Source: Paracoccaceae bacterium (GTDB lineage: Bacteria > Pseudomonadota > Alphaproteobacteria > Rhodobacterales > Rhodobacteraceae). Taken from it: a stretch of 62,801 bases of DNA. Each line of letters starts with the position of its first letter. Position 1 is the first letter of the stretch. The stretch is from the NCBI GenBank assembly GCA_027492585.1, contig JAPUEK010000063.1:1-62801 (forward strand), in the 5' to 3' direction. The notes beneath the pieces are model-generated. The model had not been told where the DNA came from, did no database searches, and saw nothing but the letters and a program-made list of their open reading frames with translations. The translations under genes were made by a program, and so were the position numbers. Below are positions 1-9,171 of the stretch, one piece after another.

Positions 1-10
1 GGTTTTGCAC

Positions 11-54
11 CCCTCCGGACCTCCCCGCAGGATATTTGGGGCAAGATGAAAGGG
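11..54 (+). repeat. dispersed GGATATTT intergenic repeat, copy 1
   Basis: This copy has a CCTCCGGACCTCCCCGCAGG lead, then GGATATTTGGGGCAAGATG and AAAGG. It lies just beyond the 3' end of the minus-strand regulator gene. At least seven related copies occur in other gaps of this window, at about 3661, 9132, 16123, 26366, 33146, 58372 and 62583. Its function is unknown to me. Confidence 0.75.
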
Positions 55-71
55 GCGAGGGTCGGGCGGGT

Positions 72-1427
72 CTAGCCGCGCCAGCCTTCGATCTTGCGGT
101 AAAGCGTCGAGGGCGACAGCTCCAGCACCCGCGCCGCCTTTGGCACCGAGCCGCCGTGCTGCGCCAGCGTCGCTTCGATCACCCGCCGCTCCACCTCGGC
201 GAGGGGCAGGCCGAGCAGGTCTTCCAGCGGCAGGCTGGCGTCCGGGCCTTCGGCCGGGGCGGGCAGCCATTCGCCCTGAAGGTCCAGCGTCTCGGGCAGC
301 ATCGCCGGACTGACGCTGCCGCCATCGTTCAGCACCACGATATTGCGGATCACGTTCAGCACCTGCCGCACGTTGCCGGGCCAGGGCAGGCGGCGAAAGA
401 GCGTCTCCACCTCCGGCGTCAGGCCGGCGAAGCTCTTGCCCTCCTCGCCCGAGAACCGGGTGAGCGCGGCGCGGGCGATCTCCACCACATCCTCGCCGCG
501 CTCGCGCAGCGGGGGCATGTGGATCGGCACCACATAGAGCCGGTAGAAGAGATCCTCGCGGAACTGGCCGCGGCGCACCGCCTCCATCGGGTCGCGGTTC
601 GTGGCGCAGACGATGCGGACATTGACCTTGCGCGGGCGGGTCGCGCCCACCGGAACCACGGTGGAGGTTTGCAGGAACCGCAAGAGCTTGGTCTGGAGCG
701 CGGGGGCCATCTCGCAGACCTCGTCAAGAAAGAGCGTCCCGCCATCCGCCGCCGCCGCCGCCCCCGGCTTGTCGGAAATCGCGCCGGTGAAGCTGCCCTT
801 CATATGGCCGAAAACCTCGGATTCGAGCAGGTCCTGCGGGATCGCCCCGCAGTTCAGCGCGATGAACGGGCCGGAGGCGCGGGCGGAATTGGCATGGACG
901 GCAAGGGCGCAAAGCTCCTTCCCCGTGCCGCTTTCGCCGGTGATGAAGACGGTGGCGGTGGAACGTGCGACCGAGCCGATGCGGGTATGGATGCGCTGCA
1001 TCGCGCCGGAGGAGCCGATGAACACCTCCCCCTCCGCGCCGCCGGGGCGCAGGGGGACGGCGCGGAGGCCGCCCTGGGTGATCGCGGTCAGAAGCCGTTG
1101 TGCATCAAAGGGTTGGACAAGGAAATCCACCGCCCCAGCCCGCATCGCCTCCACCGCGTTGCGGACCGAGCCCTGCGTCGTCGTCACGATCACCCGCGCT
1201 TCGGGGCGCAGCGCCAGCAGCTCCCGCATCAGGGACAGCCCGTCGTTGTCGGGCAGGGTGAGGTTCAGCACCACCACCCGGAACTCGGTCTGGCGGAAGG
1301 CGCTCAGCGCGCCGGCCGCATCCTCGGCAAGGCCGACCATATGGCCGGCGGCAGAAAGCGCACGGCGGCAGAGCGCCTGCACTTCCGGCCTTTCATCGAC
1401 GACGAGAACGGCGGGCTGGGCGGGCAT
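72..1427 (-). CDS. sigma-54-dependent Fis-family regulator with degenerate receiver domain
   Basis: This 451-residue protein has the NtrC/LuxO layout: an N-terminal receiver domain (about 1-115), a central AAA+ sigma-54 activation domain and a C-terminal Fis-type helix-turn-helix. The AAA+ domain shows Walker A GESGTGKE near 164-171, GSFTGA near 211-216 in place of the usual GAFTGA, and Walker B GGTLFLDE near 229-236. The receiver looks unable to take phosphate by the normal route: the phospho-acceptor Asp is Asn55 (VVVLNLTLPD) and the conserved Lys is Gln105 (DFLVQP). The ATG at 1427 has GGAG seven bases upstream; a TTG five codons earlier is a weaker choice. No partner histidine kinase lies next to it. 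Its targets cannot be deduced from the sequence. Confidence 0.88.
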   Translation of the reverse strand: MPAQPAVLVVDERPEVQALCRRALSAAGHMVGLAEDAAGALSAFRQTEFRVVVLNLTLPDNDGLSLMRELLALRPEARVIVTTTQGSVRNAVEAMRAGAVDFLVQPFDAQRLLTAITQGGLRAVPLRPGGAEGEVFIGSSGAMQRIHTRIGSVARSTATVFITGESGTGKELCALAVHANSARASGPFIALNCGAIPQDLLESEVFGHMKGSFTGAISDKPGAAAAADGGTLFLDEVCEMAPALQTKLLRFLQTSTVVPVGATRPRKVNVRIVCATNRDPMEAVRRGQFREDLFYRLYVVPIHMPPLRERGEDVVEIARAALTRFSGEEGKSFAGLTPEVETLFRRLPWPGNVRQVLNVIRNIVVLNDGGSVSPAMLPETLDLQGEWLPAPAEGPDASLPLEDLLGLPLAEVERRVIEATLAQHGGSVPKAARVLELSPSTLYRKIEGWRG

Positions 1428-1544
1428 CTCAGCGCTCCGCAACCCATGGGCGCGGGCGGGGGCAGGCGGGGGCGGGGGGAATGGCGCGCATGGCCCGAGG
1501 TTACGCCCGCGCGGGGGCGGACCGCAAGGGCCGCGGGCGGGCGC

Positions 1545-3437
1545 TCAGCCTCCCGCCAGACCGACCCCGCGCAGCGCCGCCGTGATCTCGTCGAGGATCG
1601 CGGGGTCGTCGATGGTGGCGGGCATCTTCCAGCTCACCCCGTCGGCGATTTTGGCCATGGTGCCGCGCAGGATCTTGCCGGAGCGGGTCTTCGGCAGACG
1701 CTCCACCACCACGGCACGCTTGAAATCGGCGACCGGGCCGATCTTGTCGCGCATCAGCGCCACACATTCGCGCACCACCTCGGCGGGGTCGCGGCCGGAG
1801 CCTTTGTTGAGGCAGAGAAAGCCCAGCGGCGACTGGCCCTTCAGATCATCGGCCACCCCGATCACCGCACATTCGGCGACATCCTTGTGGTTGGCCAGAA
1901 CCTCCTCCATCGCGCCGGTGGAAAGCCGGTGGCCGGCCACGTTGATCACGTCATCGGTGCGGGCCATGATGTAGAGATAGCCGTCCTGATCGACATATCC
2001 GGCGTCGCCCGTCTCGTAATAGCCGGGGAAATGGCTGAGATAGCTTTTGCGGAAGCGGTCTTCGGCATTCCAGAGCGTCGGCAGCGTACCGGGGGGCAGT
2101 GGCAGCTTCACCGCGATGGCGCCGAGCGTGCCGGAGGAGACGGGATGGCCGCCTTCGTCCAGTACCTGCACGTCGAAGCCCGGCATGGCGACGGAGGGGG
2201 AGCCGATCTTGACCGGCAAGGGCTCGATCCCCATCGGGTTGGCGGCGATGGCAAAGCCGGTTTCGGTCTGCCACCAATGGTCGATGACCGGGACTTTCAC
2301 ATGGGTCTGCGCCCAGCGGATCGTGTCGGGATCGGCGCGCTCCCCGGCCAGATAGAGCGCCTTGAGCCCGCCGAGCCGGTAGTCGCCCACGAGCCTGCCC
2401 TCCGGGTCTTCGCGCTTGATGGCGCGCAGGGCGGTGGGGGCGGTGAAGAAGGAGCGGACCTTGTGTTCCTCGATCACCCGCCAGAATGTGCCGGCATCGG
2501 GGGTGCCGACCGGCTTGCCCTCGAAGACGATGGTGGTGCAGCCGGCGATCAGCGGCGCGTAGCAGATGTAGCTGTGGCCCACGACCCAGCCGACATCCGA
2601 GGCGGCCCAGAACACATCCCCCGGCCCGCAATCATAGATCGCGCGCATGGTCCAGTTGAGCGCCACGAGATGCCCGCCCGTGGGGCGCACCACGCCCTTG
2701 GGCGCCCCGGTCGTGCCGGAGGTGTAAAGGATATAGGCCGGGTGATTGCCTTCGACCGGCACACATTCCGCCGGTTCCACACCGTACTGGAAGCTGTGCC
2801 AGGCGACATCGCGGCCTTCGACCAGCTTTGCCACCTCCTGCTCGCGTTGCAGGATCACGCAGAAGTCGGGTTTGTGGCTCGCCATGTCGATGGCGGCGTC
2901 GAGCAGGGGTTTGTAATGGACGACGCGCGACGGCTCGATCCCGCAGGAGGCGGCGAGGATGGCTTTCGGGGTGCAGTCGTCGATCCGCACGGCAAGCTCG
3001 GCAGCGGCGAACCCGCCGAAGACCACCGAATGGATGGCGCCGAGCCGGGCGCAGGCCAGCATCGCCTCAAGCGCCTCGGGAACCATCGGCATGTAGATGA
3101 TCACCCGGTCGCCCTTGGTCACGCCCTTGGCCCGCAGGGCGCCGGCGAGGGAGGCGACACGGTTTTGCAACTCGGCATAGGTGATGCCGTGCTTGGTATG
3201 GGTGACGGGGCTGTCATGGATGATCGCCAGTTGATCGCCGCGCCCGGCGATGACATGGCGGTCGACCGCATTCCAGCAGGTGTTGACGAGGCCGTCGGTG
3301 AACCATTCGTACAGCGGCGCGCGGCTGTCGTTCAGGGCCGTTTCCGGGGCCTTCACCCAGTCGATCGCCTTGGCGGCCTCCAGCCAGAACTGCTCCGGAT
3401 CGGCCTTCCAGCCCTCGTAGACCTCACGGTATGCCAT
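1545..3437 (-). CDS. prpE: propionyl-CoA synthetase (acyl-CoA synthetase, AMP-forming)
   Basis: The product is a 630-residue ANL-superfamily adenylating enzyme that activates propionate (and often acetate) to its CoA thioester. The P-loop-like motif YTSGTTGAPKGVV, WWQTETG and the C-terminal TRSGKILRGTM are all visible; the last carries the Lys that is acetylated in PrpE/Acs enzymes. The length matches PrpE (about 630) rather than Acs (about 650). The chosen ATG has GGAGG just upstream. The promoter region holds several TTTGCAAA-like elements, which suits control by a short-chain acyl-CoA regulator of the PccR/ScfR type. Methylmalonyl-CoA epimerase, needed later in propionyl-CoA assimilation, is also in this window near 30 kb. 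Confidence 0.9.
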   Translation of the reverse strand: MAYREVYEGWKADPEQFWLEAAKAIDWVKAPETALNDSRAPLYEWFTDGLVNTCWNAVDRHVIAGRGDQLAIIHDSPVTHTKHGITYAELQNRVASLAGALRAKGVTKGDRVIIYMPMVPEALEAMLACARLGAIHSVVFGGFAAAELAVRIDDCTPKAILAASCGIEPSRVVHYKPLLDAAIDMASHKPDFCVILQREQEVAKLVEGRDVAWHSFQYGVEPAECVPVEGNHPAYILYTSGTTGAPKGVVRPTGGHLVALNWTMRAIYDCGPGDVFWAASDVGWVVGHSYICYAPLIAGCTTIVFEGKPVGTPDAGTFWRVIEEHKVRSFFTAPTALRAIKREDPEGRLVGDYRLGGLKALYLAGERADPDTIRWAQTHVKVPVIDHWWQTETGFAIAANPMGIEPLPVKIGSPSVAMPGFDVQVLDEGGHPVSSGTLGAIAVKLPLPPGTLPTLWNAEDRFRKSYLSHFPGYYETGDAGYVDQDGYLYIMARTDDVINVAGHRLSTGAMEEVLANHKDVAECAVIGVADDLKGQSPLGFLCLNKGSGRDPAEVVRECVALMRDKIGPVADFKRAVVVERLPKTRSGKILRGTMAKIADGVSWKMPATIDDPAILDEITAALRGVGLAGG

Positions 3438-3522
3438 GGTATGCCTCCTCCCAAAAGCCTGCCGCCTGTTACGCGGCCAGGATCGAGTCGCGCAACAAAG
3501 ACAGCGGTCCTGCGACAATAAG

Positions 3523-3635
3523 TTTGCAGAAATTGCCCGGCGGTGGCCGCAAATTTTTGCAAACCCGGCGGGAATATGCCGGTAGCGGCGAAGCTCGGGA
3601 GGGTTTGCAAATTTTTTCGCGCAAGGCTTGCGAAA
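3523..3635 (-). promoter_or_regulatory. cluster of TTTGCAAA-like operator elements upstream of prpE
   Basis: Exact TTTGCAAA octamers occur at 3556-3563 and 3604-3611. Relatives are TTTGCAGA at 3523-3530 and TTGCGAAA at 3628-3635. In Rhodobacter sphaeroides the short-chain acyl-CoA regulator PccR is known to bind paired TTTGCAAA elements in propionyl-CoA pathway promoters. The position, 90-200 bases before the prpE start, fits such an operator. The use of this site by a PccR homologue is inferred. Confidence 0.55.
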
Positions 3636-3660
3636 CCGGCGCCGGAGGCAGATCGGGGAA

Positions 3661-3694
3661 GCCTCCGGCGGGGATATTTGCAAAGAGAAGAAAG
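3661..3694 (+). repeat. dispersed GGATATTT intergenic repeat, copy 2
   Basis: GCCTCCGGCGGGGATATTTG is followed by an AG-rich AAGAGAAGAAAG tail. It abuts the stop codon of maeB; seen from maeB it is the reverse complement, an arrangement also found after the pabC stop. Confidence 0.75.
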
Positions 3695-3695
3695 C

Positions 3696-5975
3696 TCAGC
3701 GGTAGTGCGACACCGGGGTTCCCGCGATCGCCGACATGTTCAGCAGGCCGCGCGCGGTGATCGAGGGGGTGACGATATGGGCGAGGTTGCCCATGCCCAT
3801 CAGGATCGGCCCGACCTCCAGCCCGCCGGCTTTGAGCTTCAGCATGTTGCGCGCGGTATTCGCGGCATCCGTATAGCCGAAGACCAGGATGTTCGCCGGA
3901 CCTTGCAGGCGCGCGCCGGGGAAGATGCGGGCGCGCAGTTCGGGGTCGAGTGCTGCATCGGCGCTCATCTCGCCTTCATACTGGAAATCGACTTCGCGGG
4001 CGTCGAGCAGTTCCATGGCGGCACGCATCCGCAGGCCGGAATCGCTGTCGAGATTGCCGAAGTTGGAATGGGAGCAGAGCGCCACCTTGGGCGTCACGCC
4101 GAAGCGGCGGGCGTGGCGGGCGGCGCCGATGGCGGTCATGGCGATCTGTTCGGGGGTCGGGACGGCGTTGACCTGGGTATCGGCCACGAAGAGCGGCCCG
4201 TCCTCTAGGATCATCAGGCTGAGCGCCCCCTGCGGATGCAGGCCGCCGCGCGCCAGAACCTGCCGGACATAGCCGAGATGCCAGAGATACTGGCCGAAGG
4301 TGCCGCAGATCAGGCTTTCCGCATCGCCGCGATGCACGGCGATGGCGCCGATGGCCGTGGTGCTGGTCCGCATCACGGCGCGGGCGATATCGGGAGTGAC
4401 GCCCTGACGGGCCATCAGCTCGTGATAGCTGCCCCAGTAGTCGCGGTAGCGGTGGTCGCTTTCGGGGTTCACGATCTCGAAGTCGCGGTCGGGGCGGATC
4501 GGCAGGCCGGCGCGTTCGCAGCGGGTGGCGATCACCTCCGGGCGGCCGATCAGGATCGGCTTGTCGGTCATCTCTTCCAGCATGGCATTTGCCGCGCGCA
4601 GCACCCGTTCATCCTCGCCCTCGGCGAAGATGATGCGGCGGGAGGCGGTGGCGGCGGCCTCGAAGACCGGGCGCATGATCAGCGCGGATTTGAAGACCGA
4701 GCCGTTCAGCTTTTCGCGGTAGGCGCTGAGATCGGCGATCGGGCGTTGCGCCACGCCGGTTTCCATCGCGGCGCGGGCCACGGCGGAGGCGACGACGCCG
4801 ATCAGCCTGGGGTCGAAGGGTTTCGGGATCAGATATTCCGGGCCGAAGGTCAGTTGCTCGCCCTTGTAGGCGGCGGCGGCCTCGGCGGAGGTGGTGGCGC
4901 GGGCGAGGGCGGCGATGCCGTCGATGCAGGCCAGCTCCATCTCGTCATTGATGGTTGTGGCTCCGACATCGAGCGCGCCCCGGAAGATGAAGGGGAAGCA
5001 GAGGACGTTGTTCACCTGATTGGGAAAGTCCGACCGGCCGGTGGCGATGATCGCATCCGGCGCGACGGCGCGGGCGGCTTCCGGCAGGATTTCCGGGCTC
5101 GGGTTGGCGAGGGCGAAAATGATCGGGCGGGGGGCCATGGTCCTGACCATCTCTGGCGTGAGCACGCCGGGGCCGGAAAGGCCGAGGAAGAGATCCGCCC
5201 CTGCGATCACGTCGGCGAGGCTGGCCGGAGTGGTGCCTTGGGCATAATCCGCCTTCTGCGCGGTCATCTGGGCGGTGCGGCCCTGATAGACCAGCCCCTC
5301 CAGATCGCAGAGCCAGACATTCTCGCGCTTCACGCCGAGCTTCAGCAGCATGTTGAGGCAGGCGATCCCCGCCGCGCCGCCGCCGGTGGAGACCACCTTT
5401 ATGTCCTTGAATTCCTTGCCCGCGACGTGGAGCGCATTGGTGGCTGCCGCGCCGACGACGATGGCGGTGCCATGCTGGTCGTCGTGGAAAACCGGGATAT
5501 TCATCCGCTCGCGGCACAGTTTCTCGACGATGAAACAGTCCGGCGCCTTGATGTCTTCTAGGTTGATCGCGCCGAAGGTCGGTTCGAGCGCGCAGACGAT
5601 ATCGGCGAGCTTCACCGGGTCCGGCTCGTTCAGCTCGATGTCGAAACAGTCGATGTTGGCGAACTTCTTGAAGAGCACGGCCTTGCCCTCCATCACCGGC
5701 TTGGAGGCGAGCGCACCGATATTGCCGAGGCCGAGAACGGCGGTGCCGTTGGAGACGACGGCCACGAGGTTGCCGCGGGCGGTATAGCGGGAGGCGGTGG
5801 CCGGATCGGCCTTGATTTCAAGGCAGGCTTCGGCGACGCCGGGGGAATAGGCGCGGCTCAGGTCGCGGCCGTTGGCGAGCGGTTTGGTGGCGCGGATCTC
5901 CAGCTTTCCGGGTTTCGGATATTCGTGGTAATCCAGAGCCGCCTGCCGGGTGTTGTCGTGACGTGCCTCGTCCAT
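3696..5975 (-). CDS. maeB: NADP-dependent malic enzyme, MaeB type with phosphotransacetylase-like C-terminus
   Basis: The 759-residue protein decarboxylates malate to pyruvate with reduction of NADP. The N-terminal half is a malic enzyme (PGVAEAC, FHDDQHGTAIVVGAA and the GGGAAG nucleotide-binding turn). The C-terminal 320 residues resemble phosphotransacetylase (FAEGEDERVLRAA, PILIGRP), which in MaeB proteins has a regulatory role. The length is standard for the hybrid form. The ATG at 5975 follows GAGGGGGAGG. It diverges from the nucleoside salvage operon that begins with cdd, leaving about 190 bases for both promoters. The gene supplies pyruvate and NADPH during growth on organic acids. Confidence 0.93.
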   Translation of the reverse strand: MDEARHDNTRQAALDYHEYPKPGKLEIRATKPLANGRDLSRAYSPGVAEACLEIKADPATASRYTARGNLVAVVSNGTAVLGLGNIGALASKPVMEGKAVLFKKFANIDCFDIELNEPDPVKLADIVCALEPTFGAINLEDIKAPDCFIVEKLCRERMNIPVFHDDQHGTAIVVGAAATNALHVAGKEFKDIKVVSTGGGAAGIACLNMLLKLGVKRENVWLCDLEGLVYQGRTAQMTAQKADYAQGTTPASLADVIAGADLFLGLSGPGVLTPEMVRTMAPRPIIFALANPSPEILPEAARAVAPDAIIATGRSDFPNQVNNVLCFPFIFRGALDVGATTINDEMELACIDGIAALARATTSAEAAAAYKGEQLTFGPEYLIPKPFDPRLIGVVASAVARAAMETGVAQRPIADLSAYREKLNGSVFKSALIMRPVFEAAATASRRIIFAEGEDERVLRAANAMLEEMTDKPILIGRPEVIATRCERAGLPIRPDRDFEIVNPESDHRYRDYWGSYHELMARQGVTPDIARAVMRTSTTAIGAIAVHRGDAESLICGTFGQYLWHLGYVRQVLARGGLHPQGALSLMILEDGPLFVADTQVNAVPTPEQIAMTAIGAARHARRFGVTPKVALCSHSNFGNLDSDSGLRMRAAMELLDAREVDFQYEGEMSADAALDPELRARIFPGARLQGPANILVFGYTDAANTARNMLKLKAGGLEVGPILMGMGNLAHIVTPSITARGLLNMSAIAGTPVSHYR

Positions 5976-6164
5976 TCCTGCCTCCCCCTCGCTGTGGTTC
6001 ACGCCTAAACCATTCCCGTGCGGGGGCCAAGCCGCGGAATGGCGCAAGTGTTTTCGCGCTTTCCGGGAAATGGGGGCTCGCGCCGGGCGGAATGCGGGAC
6101 GCTTGCACTTCGGCGCGGCTGGCCGCAAGGTTCCGACCAGATGGTCAACTCTCCGGAGACTGCG

Positions 6165-6572
6165 ATGTCCCTTCTCGAAGCTGCAACAGCCGTCCGGCTG
6201 CGGGCCTATGTTCCCTATTCGCATTTCCATGTCGGCGCGGCGATCCGGGCGGTCTCCGGGGCGGTTCATGTCGGCTGCAACGTCGAAAACGTGGCCTATC
6301 CCGAGGGAACCTGCGCCGAGGCAGGGGCGATCGCGGCGATGGTGGCGGGTGGCGATACGCAGATCGCCGAGATCTGGGTGATCGCCGACAGCCCGGAGCC
6401 GGTGCCGCCCTGCGGCGGCTGCCGCCAGAAGATCGCGGAATTTGCGGCCCCCGAAGTGGTGGTGACGCTTTGCACCACGGCGGGGGCGCAGCGGAAGATG
6501 ACGGTGGCAGAGCTTTTGCCGGGCATGTTCACCGCCGCCCATATGGCGGATGCCGGCAAGGGACAGGGCTGA
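6165..6572 (+). CDS. cdd: cytidine deaminase
   Basis: This small 135-residue homotetrameric-type cytidine deaminase hydrolyses cytidine and deoxycytidine to uridine and deoxyuridine. The zinc site is visible as TCAEAGAI, with Cys as first ligand and Glu as the proton shuttle, followed by PCGGCRQ with the two further Cys ligands. The ATG at 6165 has GGAG seven bases upstream; an ATG at 6141 would add eight residues and has no good ribosome site. It is the first gene of a salvage operon whose products feed uracil, ribose or deoxyribose phosphate and purines back into metabolism. Confidence 0.92.
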   Translation: MSLLEAATAVRLRAYVPYSHFHVGAAIRAVSGAVHVGCNVENVAYPEGTCAEAGAIAAMVAGGDTQIAEIWVIADSPEPVPPCGGCRQKIAEFAAPEVVVTLCTTAGAQRKMTVAELLPGMFTAAHMADAGKGQG

Positions 6573-6586
6573 GGGAGGCAGGGCCG

Positions 6587-7894
6587 ATGGACGCCCGCGC
6601 GATCATCGCCAGAATTCGGGATGGCGCCGTGCCATCCGCCGAGGAGCTGCGCTGGTTCGCGGCCGGGCTTGCCTCGGGCGGGATCACCGACGCGCAGGCC
6701 GGGGCCTTTGCCATGGCCGTCCTTTTGAAGGGTCTGGGCGAGGCGGGGCGCGTGGCGCTGACCACGGGGATGCGCGACAGCGGCCATGTGCTTGACTGGG
6801 CGATGCCCGGTCCGGTGCTCGACAAACACTCGACGGGCGGGATCGGCGATTGCGTCTCGCTGCTGCTGGCCCCCGCCCTTGCCGCCTGCGGGGCCTATGT
6901 GCCGATGATCTCGGGGCGCGGTTTGGGCCATACCGGCGGCACGCTCGACAAGCTGGAGGCCATTCCGGGCTTCCGCACCGGGCTGAGCGAGGAGGCCCTG
7001 CGCGCGCAAGTGAAGGAGGTGCGCTGCGCCATCGTCGCCGCAAGTGCCGAGATCGCCCCGGCGGACCGGCGGCTCTATGCGATCCGCGACGTGACGGGGA
7101 CGGTGGAAAGCATCGACCTGATCACCGCCTCCATCCTGTCGAAGAAGCTGGCGGCGGGGCTGGAAGCCCTTGTTCTCGATGTGAAATGCGGCTCCGGTGC
7201 CTTCATGAAGACCCTGCCGGAGGCCGAGGCGCTGGCGCGTGCGCTTGTCTCGACCGCGCAGGGGGCGGGCTGCATGACCTCGGCGCTGATCACCGACATG
7301 ACCCAGCCCCTGGCGACGGCGGCGGGCAATGCGCTGGAGGTGATCGAGGTGATGGAGACGCTGACCGGCACCTCGGTCAATGCCGCGCTCTGGGATCTGA
7401 CGGCGGCGCTCGGCGGGGAGGCGCTGGCGCTCGGCGGGCTGGCGGCGGACCCGGAGGATGGTGCGGGCCGGATCGCGCAGGCGCTGGAGAGCGGGGCGGC
7501 GGCGGAATGGTTCGGGCGGATGGTCGCCGCGCAGGGCGGGCCGGCGGATTTCGTCGATCGCTGGCCGGACCGGCTGCCCGCGGCGCCGGTGACCCGTGAG
7601 GTGCCGAGCCTTGGCGCCGGCTATGTCACCGCCATCGACGGCGAGGCGCTTGGCCTTGCGGTCGTGGGTCTCGGTGGCGGGCGGCAGCGCGAGGGAGACC
7701 GCGTGAACCCCTCTGTCGGGCTTTCGGACCTTGCCGGGATCGGCGAGGAGATCGGGGCGGGCGATCCCCTGTGCCTCGTGCAGGCGGCGAGCGAGGCCGC
7801 AGCGGCGGCGGCTGTCGCGCAGGTGCAGGCAGCCTATCGGCTGTCGCCGGAGGCGCCCGAAGATCCGCCGCTGATCCTGGGGAGAATAGGCTGA
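6587..7894 (+). CDS. deoA: thymidine phosphorylase
   Basis: The 435-residue pyrimidine nucleoside phosphorylase cleaves thymidine or deoxyuridine with phosphate to the free base and deoxyribose-1-phosphate. Phosphate- and substrate-binding motifs DKHSTGGIGD, GRGLGHTGGTLDK and LDVKCGSGAFMK are intact. It starts 15 bases after cdd with GGGAGG upstream, and its stop codon overlaps the start of deoB (TGATG), so the genes are translationally coupled. The next enzyme, DeoB, uses its sugar product. Confidence 0.95.
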   Translation: MDARAIIARIRDGAVPSAEELRWFAAGLASGGITDAQAGAFAMAVLLKGLGEAGRVALTTGMRDSGHVLDWAMPGPVLDKHSTGGIGDCVSLLLAPALAACGAYVPMISGRGLGHTGGTLDKLEAIPGFRTGLSEEALRAQVKEVRCAIVAASAEIAPADRRLYAIRDVTGTVESIDLITASILSKKLAAGLEALVLDVKCGSGAFMKTLPEAEALARALVSTAQGAGCMTSALITDMTQPLATAAGNALEVIEVMETLTGTSVNAALWDLTAALGGEALALGGLAADPEDGAGRIAQALESGAAAEWFGRMVAAQGGPADFVDRWPDRLPAAPVTREVPSLGAGYVTAIDGEALGLAVVGLGGGRQREGDRVNPSVGLSDLAGIGEEIGAGDPLCLVQAASEAAAAAAVAQVQAAYRLSPEAPEDPPLILGRIG

Positions 7895-9105
7895 TGCCGC
7901 GGGCTTTTCTGGTGGTGATGGATTCGGTCGGCTGCGGCGGTGCGCCGGATGCGGCCGCCTTTGGCGATGCGGGGGCGAATACGCTCGGCCATATCGCCGG
8001 GGCCTGCGCGGCGGGGCGGGCCGAGGTCGGGCGCAGCGGCCCCCTGCGGATGCCGGTGCTGGACGGGCTCGGTCTGGGTGCGGCGATCCGGCTGGCCTCG
8101 GGGTTGGAGGCGCCGGGGCTGGGGGCTCTGCCGAAGGGGCGCTGGGGCGCGGCCACCGAGGTCTCGCGTGGCAAGGACACCCCCTCCGGCCATTGGGAAC
8201 TGGCCGGGGTGCCGGTTCCCTGGGACTGGACCTATTTCCCCGATACCGTGCCGGCCTTCCCGGAAGATATCGTCGCCGAGGTCTGCCGTCTGGCGGGGAC
8301 GGCGGGGATTCTCGGCAATTGCCATGCCTCCGGCGTGCCGATCATCGCGGAGCATTGCGAGGCGCATCTGAAGACCGGCTGGCCCATCTGCTACACCTCG
8401 GCGGATTCCGTCTTTCAGATCGCCGCGCATGAAGAGGCGTTCGGGCTCGACCGGCTCTTGAAGCTCTGCGCCGATCTGGCCCCGATGCTCCATGCCCGCA
8501 AGGTCGGGCGGGTGATTGCGCGGCCGTTCACCGGGGTTCCGGGCGATTTCCGGCGCACGGCCAACCGCAAGGATTTCGCCATCGCCCCCCCGGCGCCGAC
8601 CCTGCTCGACTGGGTGGCGGAGGCGGGACGGGCAACCCACGGCATCGGCAAGATCGGCGACATCTTTTCGATGCGCGGGATCGGAAAGCTCTGGAAGGGC
8701 AAATCCGATGCTGATCTTTTCGATCATCTCGACGGGCTTGTCGGGGGAGCCGAAGACGGTTCCTTGACATTCGCCAACTTTGTCGAGTTTGACACGCTTT
8801 ACGGCCATCCCCGCGACGTGTCCGGCTACGCGCGTGCGCTCGAATGGTTCGACACCCGCGCCGGAAAGATGCTGGCGCGGCTGCGGGAGGGGGATCTGGT
8901 GATCTTCACCGCGGATCACGGCAATGACCCGACCTGGCGTGGGACGGAGCACACGCGCGAGCGGGTGCCGCTGATCTGCGCCGGGGCCGGGGTCGCTTGG
9001 GCTGGGCCCGGGGAAATCGGGCTGCGGAGCTTTACGGATGTGGCGGCTTCGGTGGCCGTCCATCTGGGGGTGCCGGGGCAGGGGACGGGACGATCTTTCC
9101 TGTGA
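7894..9105 (+). CDS. deoB: phosphopentomutase
   Basis: The 403-residue alkaline-phosphatase-superfamily mutase interconverts (deoxy)ribose-1-phosphate and 5-phosphate. The N-terminal metal-binding DSVGCGGAPDA, the nucleophile region GKDTPSGHWE and the C-terminal metal-binding FTADHGNDPTW are all present, so both Mn sites look complete. The start overlaps the deoA stop. A GGATATTT repeat copy lies between its stop and the next gene, so part of the transcript may be processed there. Confidence 0.95.
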   Translation: MPRAFLVVMDSVGCGGAPDAAAFGDAGANTLGHIAGACAAGRAEVGRSGPLRMPVLDGLGLGAAIRLASGLEAPGLGALPKGRWGAATEVSRGKDTPSGHWELAGVPVPWDWTYFPDTVPAFPEDIVAEVCRLAGTAGILGNCHASGVPIIAEHCEAHLKTGWPICYTSADSVFQIAAHEEAFGLDRLLKLCADLAPMLHARKVGRVIARPFTGVPGDFRRTANRKDFAIAPPAPTLLDWVAEAGRATHGIGKIGDIFSMRGIGKLWKGKSDADLFDHLDGLVGGAEDGSLTFANFVEFDTLYGHPRDVSGYARALEWFDTRAGKMLARLREGDLVIFTADHGNDPTWRGTEHTRERVPLICAGAGVAWAGPGEIGLRSFTDVAASVAVHLGVPGQGTGRSFL

Positions 9106-9131
9106 GCGGGGCGGGGGCTTTGCCCCCTGCA

Positions 9132-9161
9132 CCCCCAGGATATTTGAGCCGGTATGAAAGG
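9132..9161 (+). repeat. dispersed GGATATTT intergenic repeat, copy 3
   Basis: The core is AGGATATTTGAGCCGGTATG with an AAAGG tail, lying between deoB and add inside the salvage operon. Its ATG is in frame with add but belongs to the repeat, so it was not taken as the gene start. Confidence 0.65.
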
Positions 9162-9171
9162 CGGGAAAAGA

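Noticed and set aside
36-3521. Very long plus-strand open frame (over 1100 codons)
   Set aside because: It lies opposite the sigma-54 regulator and prpE, whose families and motifs are clear; the translation is Arg/Gly/His-rich antisense of GC-rich genes.
9154-9171. Upstream start codon for add inside the intergenic repeat
   Set aside because: The ATG is part of the dispersed repeat also found where no gene follows; the later ATG matches the usual start of the family.
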